From: CBDBUR01 sp965209065
Lineage (GTDB): Bacteria > Pseudomonadota > Alphaproteobacteria > JAPOUT01 > G958296285
Reading direction: 5' to 3'
Assembly (NCBI GenBank): GCA_965209065.1
Contig: OZ242373.1
Location: 310,001-374,000, forward strand
DNA: 64,000 nucleotides
Shown one piece after another: positions 17,466 through 24,932 of the stretch. Numbering within the stretch: the first letter of the stretch is position 1; every line of letters starts with the position of its first letter. The position numbers and the translations under genes were made by a program. The notes beneath the pieces were generated by a model. The model did no database searches. It saw only the letters and a list, made by a program, of their open reading frames with translations, and had not been told where the DNA came from.

Positions 17466-17484
17466 TGAGTTTCTTTCTGTAGAT

Positions 17485-19284
17485 ATGTTTAGCACAAAAT
17501 CATATAGGACGCACACCTGTTGTGAGCTGGGTCGTGGCGAGATTGGCGAGTCGGTTCGGCTTTCGGGCTGGGTTCACCGCAAGCGCGACCATGGCGGGCT
17601 TTTGTTCATCGACCTGCGCGACCATTATGGCATCACGCAGTGCGTGTTCGCGCCCGAGAGCCCTCATTTTGAGGCGATGGCGCACATACCGAACGAATCG
17701 GTGATTTGCGTTGATGGCGAGGTCGTCGCCCGCCCCGACGACACCGAGAACAAGGAGCTGACCACTGGGGATATAGAGATTCAAGTCAAGGAGGTGGAGG
17801 TTTTGTCGAAAGCGGCGGAGTTAGCCTTGCCGGTGTTCGGCGAGCCTGATTACCCCGAAGACATTCGGCTTGCTTGGCGCGTGCTGGACTTGCGGCGCAA
17901 GGGGCAGCACGAGCGTATTATGTTGCGTCAAAAGGTGATTAGCTCGATGAGAGAGCGAATGACTGACGCCGGCTTTATGGAATTCCAAACGCCCATTCTC
18001 ACGGCGGGGAGTCCTGAAGGGGCGAGGGATTTTGTCGTGCCGAGCAGACTCCACGCGGGGAAGTTTTATTCTTTGCCGCAAGCGCCGCAAATGTTTAAGC
18101 AGCTGATTATGATGGGAGGCTTTGACCGCTATTTCCAAATAGCCCCTTGCTTTAGGGACGAGGACGCGCGCGCCGACCGCTCGCCGGGTGAATTTTACCA
18201 GCTTGATGTGGAGATGAGCTTTGTCGTTCAAGAGGACGTGCTGCGCACGATAGAGCCGATTTTACACGGCTTGTTCGAGACCTTCGCGCAAGGACGGCAG
18301 ATTTCTCCCCAGCCGTTTGAGCGGCTTACCTATAAAGATGCGTTAAGTCTTTACGGCACGGATAAGCCTGATTTGCGCAACCCGCTCAAAATTTATGACG
18401 TGAGCGATTGTTTTATCGCTGAGGGCGTTTCGTTTAAGGCGTTTCGCTCGGTGGTGGAAGGCGGCGGCGTGGTGCGCGCGATTGCCGTGCCGAATGTTGC
18501 CGAGCAGCCGCGTTCTTTTTTTGATAAGCTCAACGACTGGGCGCGTAGCGAAGGCGCGGCGGGCTTGGGCTATATTATTTTCAAGAAAGAGAATGAGGGT
18601 TCGGGTCCTATCGCAAAGTTTATTCCCGCCGAGCAGCAGAAGGAAATAGCAACCTGCACAGGTGCCAGCACGGGTAGCGCGGTATTCTTTATTTGCGACA
18701 AGCCCAAACCCGCGCAACGCTTCAGCGATTTAGCGCGGCAAAAAATTGCGCACACACTGGGCTTAATTGACGAGAACAAATTTCACTTTTGCTGGATTGT
18801 CGATATGCCAATGTTCGAGGTAGGTGAAGAGAGCGGGGTGCTAGAGTTTTCGCATAATCCTTTTTCGATGCCGCAAGGCGGGCTAGAGGCATTGGCGCAA
18901 AAAGAGCCGTTAGATATTCTGGGTTATCAGTATGATATTGTCTGTAATGGCGTGGAGCTGTCGTCGGGCGCGATAAGGAATCATCGTTTAGATATATTGT
19001 TTAGGGCGTTTGAGATTGTCGGCTGGAGCGCGGCTCAAGTGACGGCGAGCTTCCCTGCGATGGTGCGCGCGCTATCGTGTGGAGCGCCGCCGCATGGCGG
19101 CATCGCGCCGGGCATCGATAGGATAGTGATGTTGCTCGCCGGCGCGGATAATCTGCGCGATGTCGTTATGTTTCCGCTCAATCAGCAAGGCGAGGACTTG
19201 CTTTTGGGTGCGCCCGCCGAAATTCCGCAGAAGCATTTACAGGAGCTTCACTTAAAGCACCTGCCACCCCCCAAAAAGCCCTAA
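17485..19284 (+). CDS. aspS: Aspartyl-tRNA synthetase (bacterial type)
   Basis: A 599-residue class II aminoacyl-tRNA synthetase: an OB-fold anticodon-binding domain (about 8-115 with SGWVHRKRDHGG), the catalytic core with motif 2 (FRDEDARADRSPGEF, about 228-242), the bacterial GAD insertion domain (about 290-430) and motif 3 with the HGGIAPGIDR segment near the C terminus. Alphaproteobacterial enzymes of this kind are often non-discriminating and charge both tRNA-Asp and tRNA-Asn; that cannot be decided here. The ATG at 17485 matches the family N terminus. It is divergent from rnd with overlapping promoter space. Confidence 0.96.
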   Translation: MFSTKSYRTHTCCELGRGEIGESVRLSGWVHRKRDHGGLLFIDLRDHYGITQCVFAPESPHFEAMAHIPNESVICVDGEVVARPDDTENKELTTGDIEIQVKEVEVLSKAAELALPVFGEPDYPEDIRLAWRVLDLRRKGQHERIMLRQKVISSMRERMTDAGFMEFQTPILTAGSPEGARDFVVPSRLHAGKFYSLPQAPQMFKQLIMMGGFDRYFQIAPCFRDEDARADRSPGEFYQLDVEMSFVVQEDVLRTIEPILHGLFETFAQGRQISPQPFERLTYKDALSLYGTDKPDLRNPLKIYDVSDCFIAEGVSFKAFRSVVEGGGVVRAIAVPNVAEQPRSFFDKLNDWARSEGAAGLGYIIFKKENEGSGPIAKFIPAEQQKEIATCTGASTGSAVFFICDKPKPAQRFSDLARQKIAHTLGLIDENKFHFCWIVDMPMFEVGEESGVLEFSHNPFSMPQGGLEALAQKEPLDILGYQYDIVCNGVELSSGAIRNHRLDILFRAFEIVGWSAAQVTASFPAMVRALSCGAPPHGGIAPGIDRIVMLLAGADNLRDVVMFPLNQQGEDLLLGAPAEIPQKHLQELHLKHLPPPKKP

Positions 19285-19386
19285 AAATCATACGAATTAA
19301 ATACTTGGGCTTGCCTTAAGAGTAGCATTTGTGTAATGATTCTAGATTAAGGGGTTGGGTTAAGTAAATCATCACTGGAGGAAGCT

Positions 19387-19761
19387 TTGGGTGTAGAAAA
19401 AATAGATTTAGCAAAACAAGGGCTTGGCCGTGATATTTCTATTGGACTTTTAAGTGTTTTTTTTGGAATGTCTTTAGGTTTCATAACAGGGGGAGGGCTT
19501 TTAATTCCCCCGAAAGTTTATTTTCACAGCTACTTTGTTCTTTTATCTCTTTCTCTTATAGTTTCTGCAGTGTCAGCGTTTATGGCAATGTATGGAGTGC
19601 GTTTATTTGTAAAGAAAGATTTCTCCGCGCGTGTGATAGTTGGAGTAATTTCTAGCGTTATTGTGCTGACCTCTTCTTCTATAATTTTAATTTGGTATTT
19701 AGGACGCTATACAAAAATATTACATCCGCTTTGGTGGTTCCTTGGTTTTTCAGGAAAATGA
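19387..19761 (+). CDS. Small three-helix membrane protein A, unknown function
   Basis: A 124-residue protein I do not recognise. Hydrophobic segments lie at about 17-39, 48-72 and 83-105. The start is TTG at 19387 with GGAGG 5 nt upstream, a good ribosome-binding site. The DNA is strongly AT-rich compared with the flanking aspS and guaB, with many TTT/TTA/ATA codons, suggesting recent acquisition. Its stop overlaps the ATG of the next gene (ATGA). The first helix (RDISIGLLSVFFG..GF) matches the first helix of the next protein at 11 of 22 positions, so the two look like tandem paralogues. Confidence 0.65.
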   Translation: MGVEKIDLAKQGLGRDISIGLLSVFFGMSLGFITGGGLLIPPKVYFHSYFVLLSLSLIVSAVSAFMAMYGVRLFVKKDFSARVIVGVISSVIVLTSSSIILIWYLGRYTKILHPLWWFLGFSGK

Positions 19762-20096
19762 AACAGATAAGTTTATATAAAAAAGAATCTATGCGTGATT
19801 TTATGATTGGCTTTTTAAGTGCTTTTGTGGGAGCTATTTATGGTTTCTTTTTAGGGGCAATGTTCCTAACAAACCCAATGAGAGATTTCGAACGCTTTGT
19901 CGTTGGGTTTTCATCCTATTTTCCTATACTTCTTAGCGTGTTGGTTCTTGTGGGGATAGCCGTAATACATCTAGCCTTGTGGAAAATTTCTTCTGAACAA
20001 ACTAGAACGATTATAACTGTTTTATTTTTTATTACTTATGGTATAAGTTTAACTTGGTTTTCATTTTATGCTTGGGATAGTAATTTTTTCTTTTAA
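19758..20096 (+). CDS. Small three-helix membrane protein B, paralogue of A
   Basis: A 112-residue protein of unknown function. Predicted helices are about 14-37, 54-75 and 83-104, the same spacing as protein A. Helix 1 begins RDFMIGFLSAFVG..YGF, aligning with protein A (R, D, I, G, L, S, F, G, G, F, G shared in 22 positions). The ATG at 19758 overlaps the upstream TGA by 4 nt and is preceded by AGGAAA. The C terminus ends in aromatic residues (DSNFFF). Base composition is AT-rich like its neighbours. Translational coupling with protein A is likely. Confidence 0.65.
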   Translation: MKQISLYKKESMRDFMIGFLSAFVGAIYGFFLGAMFLTNPMRDFERFVVGFSSYFPILLSVLVLVGIAVIHLALWKISSEQTRTIITVLFFITYGISLTWFSFYAWDSNFFF

Positions 20097-20119
20097 AATA
20101 AAACATATAGGAGGAAATG

Positions 20120-20167
20120 ATGGTGCTATGCTTAAAGCTCATCATTGAAGAGGGAGGTTTAAATTGA
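20120..20167 (+). CDS. Possible 15-residue leader peptide before protein C
   Basis: An ATG at 20120 follows GGAGG by 5 nt and opens a 15-codon frame (MVLCLKLIIEEGGLN) whose TGA (20165-20167) overlaps the TTG start of the next gene (20164-20166). The strong ribosome-binding site and the stop/start overlap suggest translational coupling; it also contains the GGAGG used by the downstream TTG. An in-frame ATG at 20117 is too close to the GGAGG. It is very short and unproven. Confidence 0.35.
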   Translation: MVLCLKLIIEEGGLN

Positions 20168-20583
20168 AATTCTTAAATATGAATATGATTATACCATTCA
20201 AAATGCTTACAAGGCTTTTATCGCTTTTGGGAGGCATGCACATAATTTTTAAACTTCTTATTTTTATACCCGGTGTTGTTCTCGGATCATTTTTTGCATT
20301 TCTTACGCTTGTGGGTGTTGGAATCCGTCCTGATGAAGAAATTTCTGCTAATGAAGTTCTTTTAAAAGCTATTCAAGTTTTCTTTTACCTCCTTTGGGCG
20401 TTTGGTGTCCCTGGGCTGATATTGTTTCTTGTTTTTAGTTTATCTGTATTGCTTTTTGAGCCAGCAAGTAAGCGCGCGCCCGATTTTGCACTCCAGGTGA
20501 GTTCAGTACTTTTTTTTCTACTTTTTGTTTCTATAACTTGGTGGATAACAGCAAAAGTTCTCATAATTGATATGATTTTTTAA
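20164..20583 (+). CDS. Small three-helix membrane protein C, unknown function
   Basis: A 139-residue protein I do not recognise. Three hydrophobic segments lie at about 30-53, 72-98 and 109-134, with a charged loop RPDEEISANE (55-64) after the first. It starts at TTG 20164, with GGGAGG about 6 nt upstream. The gene is AT-rich like A and B and shares their size and topology, though clear sequence similarity is limited to glycine-rich helix 1. The three genes lie between aspS and guaB, whose neighbourhoods are otherwise housekeeping, so the patch looks inserted. No transposase or att-like repeat is visible at its edges. Confidence 0.6.
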   Translation: MKFLNMNMIIPFKMLTRLLSLLGGMHIIFKLLIFIPGVVLGSFFAFLTLVGVGIRPDEEISANEVLLKAIQVFFYLLWAFGVPGLILFLVFSLSVLLFEPASKRAPDFALQVSSVLFFLLFVSITWWITAKVLIIDMIF

Positions 20584-20629
20584 TTTTTACTTCTGCTTTT
20601 TTCGGCGAGTCCTATTGGGCTAGCTTTTC

Positions 20630-20659
20630 CCCTATGGTATAGGGCATTTACCCCCCCCC
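20630..20659. other. Short inverted repeat and nine-C tract upstream of guaB
   Basis: CCCTAT (20630-20635) and ATAGGG (20639-20644) form a 6-bp hairpin with a 3-nt loop, followed by a run of nine C (20651-20659). The run ends 17 nt before the guaB -35 box. The hairpin lacks a T-run, so it is not a convincing terminator for the preceding genes. Confidence 0.5.
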
Positions 20660-20676
20660 AAAGCCTCAAAATTGGG

Positions 20677-20705
20677 TTGCGAACAAAAAAGAATCATGCT
20701 ATAAG
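20677..20705 (+). promoter_or_regulatory. Promoter of guaB
   Basis: TTGCGA (20677-20682), a 17-nt spacer and TATAAG (20700-20705) preceded by TGC, making an extended -10. The -10 ends 27 nt before the guaB ATG, and a GAGGTG ribosome-binding site lies between. This is one of the best sigma70-type promoters in the window. Confidence 0.75.
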
Positions 20706-20732
20706 TAATTGCACCAATAAAAGAGGTGCTAA

Positions 20733-22232
20733 ATGAAACGGGAGCAAATCGCTGAGGCTTTAACTTTTGATGATGTCTTGCTAAAGCCTGCCATGTCTGA
20801 TGTTCTGCCGAACCAAACCGATATTACCAGCCAATTAACCAGAGGCATAAGGCTGAATATCCCGCTCATCTCTGCGGCGATGGATAGCGTGACCGCCGCG
20901 AAAATGGCTATCGCTATGGCGCAAGCCGGCGGCATCGGTATCATTCACCGCAATATGACGATAGAAAAGCAAGCCGAGCAAGTGCGGCTGGTCAAAAAAT
21001 ATGAGTCGGGCATCGTGCGCAATCCCGTCACGATTATGGAGAACAAGAACCTCAACGATGCACTTGTTTTAATGAGAAGCCATAAAATATCGGGCATTCC
21101 GGTTATCAATGAGGCGAAAAAGCTCATCGGCATTTTGACGAACCGCGATGTGCGCTTCGCGACCGACACCAGCCAGCCGGTCAATCAACTGATGACGAAA
21201 GACAACCTTATCACGCTAAAAGAAAAGGATTTTCTCAACGGCGCGGGCGAGGCGAAAGCAAAACAATTATTTCACCAGCACCGCATAGAAAAAATTCCTA
21301 TTGTTGATGAGAGCGGACAATGTTCGGGCTTGCTGACCGTCAAGGATATAGAGAAATCTGCCACCTTCCCCAACTCTAGCAAAGACGAAGGCGGGCGGTT
21401 GTTGGCGGGTGCTGCGATTGCTACCGGTGAAAATGGGTTGCAACGCGCCGAAGCCCTCATCGCCGAAGGCTGTGATGTCATCGTGCTAGATACGGCGCAC
21501 GGACACTCAAAAAATGTTATTGAATGCCTCGCTACCTTGCGCCGCAATTATAACGAAACGCAATTCATCGCGGGAAACATCGCGACCGCCGAAGCGGCAA
21601 AGGCGCTGATTGATAAAGGCGTTGATGCCATCAAGGTTGGCATAGGACCGGGCTCTATCTGCACGACGCGGATGGTTGCGGGTGTCGGTGTGCCGCAGCT
21701 TACCGCTATCATCGAAACCGCCTCCATAGCCAAGGATGCCGGCGTTCCTATTATCGCTGACGGCGGCATAAAGTTTTCGGGTGATTTGGCGAAGGCGATT
21801 GCCGCCGGCGCGGACTGCGCTATGGTGGGAACGCTTCTCGCTGGCACGGACGAAACGCCGGGCGAGGTTTTTCTCTATCGCGGCAGGAGTTATAAATCCT
21901 ATCGCGGCATGGGTTCGCTCGGCGCGATGGCGTCTGGCTCGGCGGATAGATATTCTCAAGGACATATTAGCGATAACGATAAATTCGTTCCCGAAGGCGT
22001 TGAAGGCAGAGTGCCTTATAAAGGCGCGGTGAGCGCTATCCTATACCAGCTTACCGGCGGTCTGCGCGCCGCGATGGGATATACCGGCAATGCCTCTATC
22101 AAGCAGATGCAAAATGAAGCAGAATTTGTTAAAATGTCGCCAGCAGGCTTGCGCGAAAGCCATACCCACTCGGTTATGATAACGCGCGAAGCCCCCAACT
22201 ACCCCGCAGGAGGAACGACATGGGAAGACTAA
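20733..22232 (+). CDS. guaB: Inosine-5'-monophosphate dehydrogenase
   Basis: A 499-residue IMPDH that oxidises IMP to XMP with NAD, the committed step to GMP. The (beta/alpha)8 barrel is interrupted by a CBS-domain pair (about 97-205). The catalytic cysteine is C310 in GIGPGSICTTR, and the flap/arginine region with SADRYSQG follows. Length is normal. GAGGTG precedes the ATG. It heads a cluster with a TPR protein and guaA, so both steps from IMP to GMP are co-located; the TPR gene overlaps it by 13 nt. Confidence 0.97.
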   Translation: MKREQIAEALTFDDVLLKPAMSDVLPNQTDITSQLTRGIRLNIPLISAAMDSVTAAKMAIAMAQAGGIGIIHRNMTIEKQAEQVRLVKKYESGIVRNPVTIMENKNLNDALVLMRSHKISGIPVINEAKKLIGILTNRDVRFATDTSQPVNQLMTKDNLITLKEKDFLNGAGEAKAKQLFHQHRIEKIPIVDESGQCSGLLTVKDIEKSATFPNSSKDEGGRLLAGAAIATGENGLQRAEALIAEGCDVIVLDTAHGHSKNVIECLATLRRNYNETQFIAGNIATAEAAKALIDKGVDAIKVGIGPGSICTTRMVAGVGVPQLTAIIETASIAKDAGVPIIADGGIKFSGDLAKAIAAGADCAMVGTLLAGTDETPGEVFLYRGRSYKSYRGMGSLGAMASGSADRYSQGHISDNDKFVPEGVEGRVPYKGAVSAILYQLTGGLRAAMGYTGNASIKQMQNEAEFVKMSPAGLRESHTHSVMITREAPNYPAGGTTWED

Positions 22233-22693
22233 CCCCCCTTATTTTATCTCTTTTTCTTTTGCCCGCTTTCTTTTTGGCGCAAGCGCAGGCGAATGAAACT
22301 TCTAAAATGCTCGCTGGTAAAGGCTACCAAGCGCTTGTGCAAAAAAACTTCACCAAAGCGAAATTGTTTTGCCAGCAAGCGATGGTCGCCGATCCTAAAG
22401 ATGTGGCGGGCTTTGCTTGTTTGGGGCGCTCTCTTGCCAAAACCAAGCAAGGAAAAAAGGCAGATAGATATTACGCGCTGGCACTTGCGCGCGCTCCCAA
22501 TGATGAAAACGCGCTCAACTGGGCGGGCTTGCGCGATTTGTCTATCGGCAGACCCGATAAGGCGCGCAAAAAACTAGAGCTATTAGAAAAAAGTTGCGGT
22601 CAATGTCAGTCCGCGCGCAATTTACGCTCCGCTTATAGTGCTTATAAAGAGAATAAGAAAAAGTATAAAGCCAAAAAAAATGCTACCCCCTAA
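22220..22693 (+). CDS. Exported tetratricopeptide-repeat protein between guaB and guaA
   Basis: A 157-residue protein with a signal peptide (hydrophobic 7-22, cleavage near AQANE) and about three TPR-like helix pairs (roughly 30-135), ending in a lysine-rich tail. It overlaps guaB by 13 nt and guaA by 14 nt, so it is locked into the guanine operon although a periplasmic TPR protein has no obvious role in GMP synthesis. GGAGGAACGAC precedes the ATG, a good ribosome-binding site inside guaB. The function is unknown; TPRs usually mediate protein contacts. A CGQC motif near residue 125 is notable. Confidence 0.75.
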   Translation: MGRLTPLILSLFLLPAFFLAQAQANETSKMLAGKGYQALVQKNFTKAKLFCQQAMVADPKDVAGFACLGRSLAKTKQGKKADRYYALALARAPNDENALNWAGLRDLSIGRPDKARKKLELLEKSCGQCQSARNLRSAYSAYKENKKKYKAKKNATP

Positions 22694-24284
22694 TAAAGTC
22701 GCGGAACAGATTTTACTTATAGATTTTGGCTCGCAAGTAACGCAACTCATTGCGCGTCTTGTCCGTGAGCTAAATGTTTATTGTGAAATTGTTCCTTTTG
22801 ATAAGGTCGAGCGCTTTTTAGATGGCAACAAAGATAGCGTGAAGGGCATTATTCTATCGGGTTCGCCGGCGAGTCTGGCTCAAGACGATGCGCCCTTGCC
22901 GCCCGAAATAATTTTTCAGTTAGGACTGCCAGTGCTAGGCATTTGCTACGGGCAGCAAGTGATGTGCGAAATGCTCGGCGGCAAGGCAGAGCCAACGCAA
23001 AAACGAGAATATGGCAGAGCCACGCTTGAACTTACAGACACTTCTCTCGCGACCGAGTCGCTCGCGACCGAGTCGCCCCTACTAGATGGCATAGAAAATA
23101 GCAGCCAAGTTTGGATGAGCCATGGCGATAAGGTTGTGCGGTTGCCGCAAGGTTTTGTCGGCATCGCGCAAAGCGAGCATTCGCCTTTCGCCGCGATTGC
23201 TGATGAGGCGCGTGCTTTTTATGGCGTGCAGTTTCACCCTGAGGTATCGCACACGCCGATTGGTAAGAAGCTGCTTGAGAATTGGATATTCAAAATTGCC
23301 AAAGCCAGCGGCGAGTGGAGCATGGATGCTTTTCGAGAGAAAGTGCTTGCGTCTATCCGCGCGCAGGTGGGCGAGGGGCAGGTGATATGTGCTTTATCGG
23401 GCGGCGTGGATTCTGCGGTGTGCGCGAAGCTCATTCACGAGGCGGTGGGCGACAAGCTCACGTGCGTTTTTGTCGATAACGGACTTTTACGCAAGGGCGA
23501 GCGCGATGAGGTCGCTCATCTCTTTCGCGATAAATTTAATATCCCTTTGGTTGTGGTTGAGGCGCAGGAGCAATTTCTAAACGCCTTGCAGGGTATCACC
23601 GAGCCTGAAGCGAAAAGAAAAGCTATCGGAAAAATTTTTATTGATGTTTTTGAAGCGGAAGCGAATAAATTATCAGGCAAAAAATCAGCCGTGAAATTTT
23701 TAGCGCAAGGCACGCTCTACCCCGATGTTATTGAAAGCGTTTCGGTTTCGGGCGCGCCAAGCCACTTGATTAAAAGTCATCACAATGTTGGCGGATTGCC
23801 CGAAAGAATGAATCTCCAGCTTGTTGAGCCGCTGCGCGAATTGTTTAAGGACGAGGTAAGAGCGCTCGGCAAACTTTTAGGGCTGCCCGATAGTTTTGTT
23901 TTGCGCCATCCTTTTCCCGGTCCGGGTCTTGCCATTCGTGTGCTGGGTGAGGTTTCGCGCGCAAGCTGCGACCTCCTGCGTGAGGCGGACGCTATCTTTT
24001 TAGATGAAATTAGAAAGGCGAAGCTCTATGACGATATTTGGCAAGCCTTTGCGGTGCTTTTGCCGGTGCGCTCGGTAGGCGTGATGGGAGACGCGCGCGC
24101 TTATGACAGGCTCTGCGCCCTGCGCGCGATAACCTCGCGCGATGGTATGACGGCTGATGTTTATCATTTTGCGCCTGAATTTCTAAATAAAGTGGCGGCG
24201 CGCATCGTCAATGAGGTTGAGGGGATTGGCAGAGTCGTCTATGATATAACCTCTAAACCACCTGCTTCGATTGAATGGGAATAA
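22680..24284 (+). CDS. guaA: GMP synthase (glutamine-hydrolysing)
   Basis: A 534-residue GMP synthetase that aminates XMP using glutamine and ATP. The N-terminal class I amidotransferase has catalytic C89 in GICYGQQ and the HPEVSHT histidine. The ATP pyrophosphatase domain has SGGVDSAV, and the C-terminal dimerisation domain ends in SKPPASIEWE, the family C terminus. The start at ATG 22680 lies inside the TPR gene. A perfect 15-nt duplication (23046-23075) inserts an extra LATES in the amidotransferase domain (residues 123-132), in a variable surface loop. Confidence 0.96.
   Translation: MLPPNKVAEQILLIDFGSQVTQLIARLVRELNVYCEIVPFDKVERFLDGNKDSVKGIILSGSPASLAQDDAPLPPEIIFQLGLPVLGICYGQQVMCEMLGGKAEPTQKREYGRATLELTDTSLATESLATESPLLDGIENSSQVWMSHGDKVVRLPQGFVGIAQSEHSPFAAIADEARAFYGVQFHPEVSHTPIGKKLLENWIFKIAKASGEWSMDAFREKVLASIRAQVGEGQVICALSGGVDSAVCAKLIHEAVGDKLTCVFVDNGLLRKGERDEVAHLFRDKFNIPLVVVEAQEQFLNALQGITEPEAKRKAIGKIFIDVFEAEANKLSGKKSAVKFLAQGTLYPDVIESVSVSGAPSHLIKSHHNVGGLPERMNLQLVEPLRELFKDEVRALGKLLGLPDSFVLRHPFPGPGLAIRVLGEVSRASCDLLREADAIFLDEIRKAKLYDDIWQAFAVLLPVRSVGVMGDARAYDRLCALRAITSRDGMTADVYHFAPEFLNKVAARIVNEVEGIGRVVYDITSKPPASIEWE
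23046..23075. repeat. 15-nt perfect tandem duplication inside guaA
   Basis: CTCGCGACCGAGTCG occurs twice in a row (23046-23060, 23061-23075). The unit is 5 codons, so the frame is kept and the protein reads LATESLATES. The duplicated segment lies between two conserved amidotransferase strands. Confidence 0.9.
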
Positions 24285-24932
24285 ATGTCTGAAATTTTAC
24301 GCGATATTGAAAAAGAGCTAAAGCGCGACCGCTGGCTCAAACGATGGCAGACCTATCGCACGCAATTTTTGTTTGCTGTGGGTGCGCTGGCTTTTACCGC
24401 GCTGCTTTTGGGCGGCAGCTATTTTTATAATAAGCAAAAAGTGGAATCGGCAAGCAGTGCTTTTGATGTCGCTTTGGCGCTACAGGGCAAGAGCGCGCTT
24501 GCTGCGTTTGCGGCACTCGCCAAAGAAGGCGGGGTATATGGCGCGCTGGCTTCTTTTCACGAAGCGGCTCTCCATGCTGAGCAAGGACGCTGGAGACGGG
24601 CGGTGAAAATATACGATAGCCTCGCCACCAATAGCTATTTAACCGAACCCTTGCGCGACCTGTCTCAAATTTACGCGGCGCAAATTCTGATTAACCGCGT
24701 GCCTTACACAGAAATAGAACAAAGATTAGCCGATAGGGTGAGCGATAAAAGTTCTTTACGCTACTCGGCGTTAGAAATTTTAGCCCTCGCCGCGATAATA
24801 GACGGCAAGAGCGCGCAAGCTAGAAAATTTCTTCAACCTTTAATTGATGAACCCAATGCGCCTGATACGCTCACCGCGCGCGCGCAGCTTTTGCTCAACA
24901 AGCTAGACAGCCAAAAAGCAACAAAAAAATGA
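24285..24932 (+). CDS. YfgM-like membrane-anchored TPR-type protein
   Basis: A 215-residue protein with a cytoplasmic N terminus, one transmembrane segment (about 28-48) and a periplasmic helical domain like that of YfgM/TPR_21 proteins. YfgM in E. coli is an ancillary SecYEG component that works with periplasmic chaperones. The gene starts immediately after guaA and overlaps bamB by 4 nt, and the order yfgM-bamB-der is conserved in many Proteobacteria, which is the main reason for the assignment. No catalytic motif is present. Confidence 0.8.
   Translation: MSEILRDIEKELKRDRWLKRWQTYRTQFLFAVGALAFTALLLGGSYFYNKQKVESASSAFDVALALQGKSALAAFAALAKEGGVYGALASFHEAALHAEQGRWRRAVKIYDSLATNSYLTEPLRDLSQIYAAQILINRVPYTEIEQRLADRVSDKSSLRYSALEILALAAIIDGKSAQARKFLQPLIDEPNAPDTLTARAQLLLNKLDSQKATKK

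Noticed and set aside
20584..20676. Intrinsic terminator after the membrane trio
   Set aside because: The CCCTAT/ATAGGG hairpin has no T-run on the plus strand.
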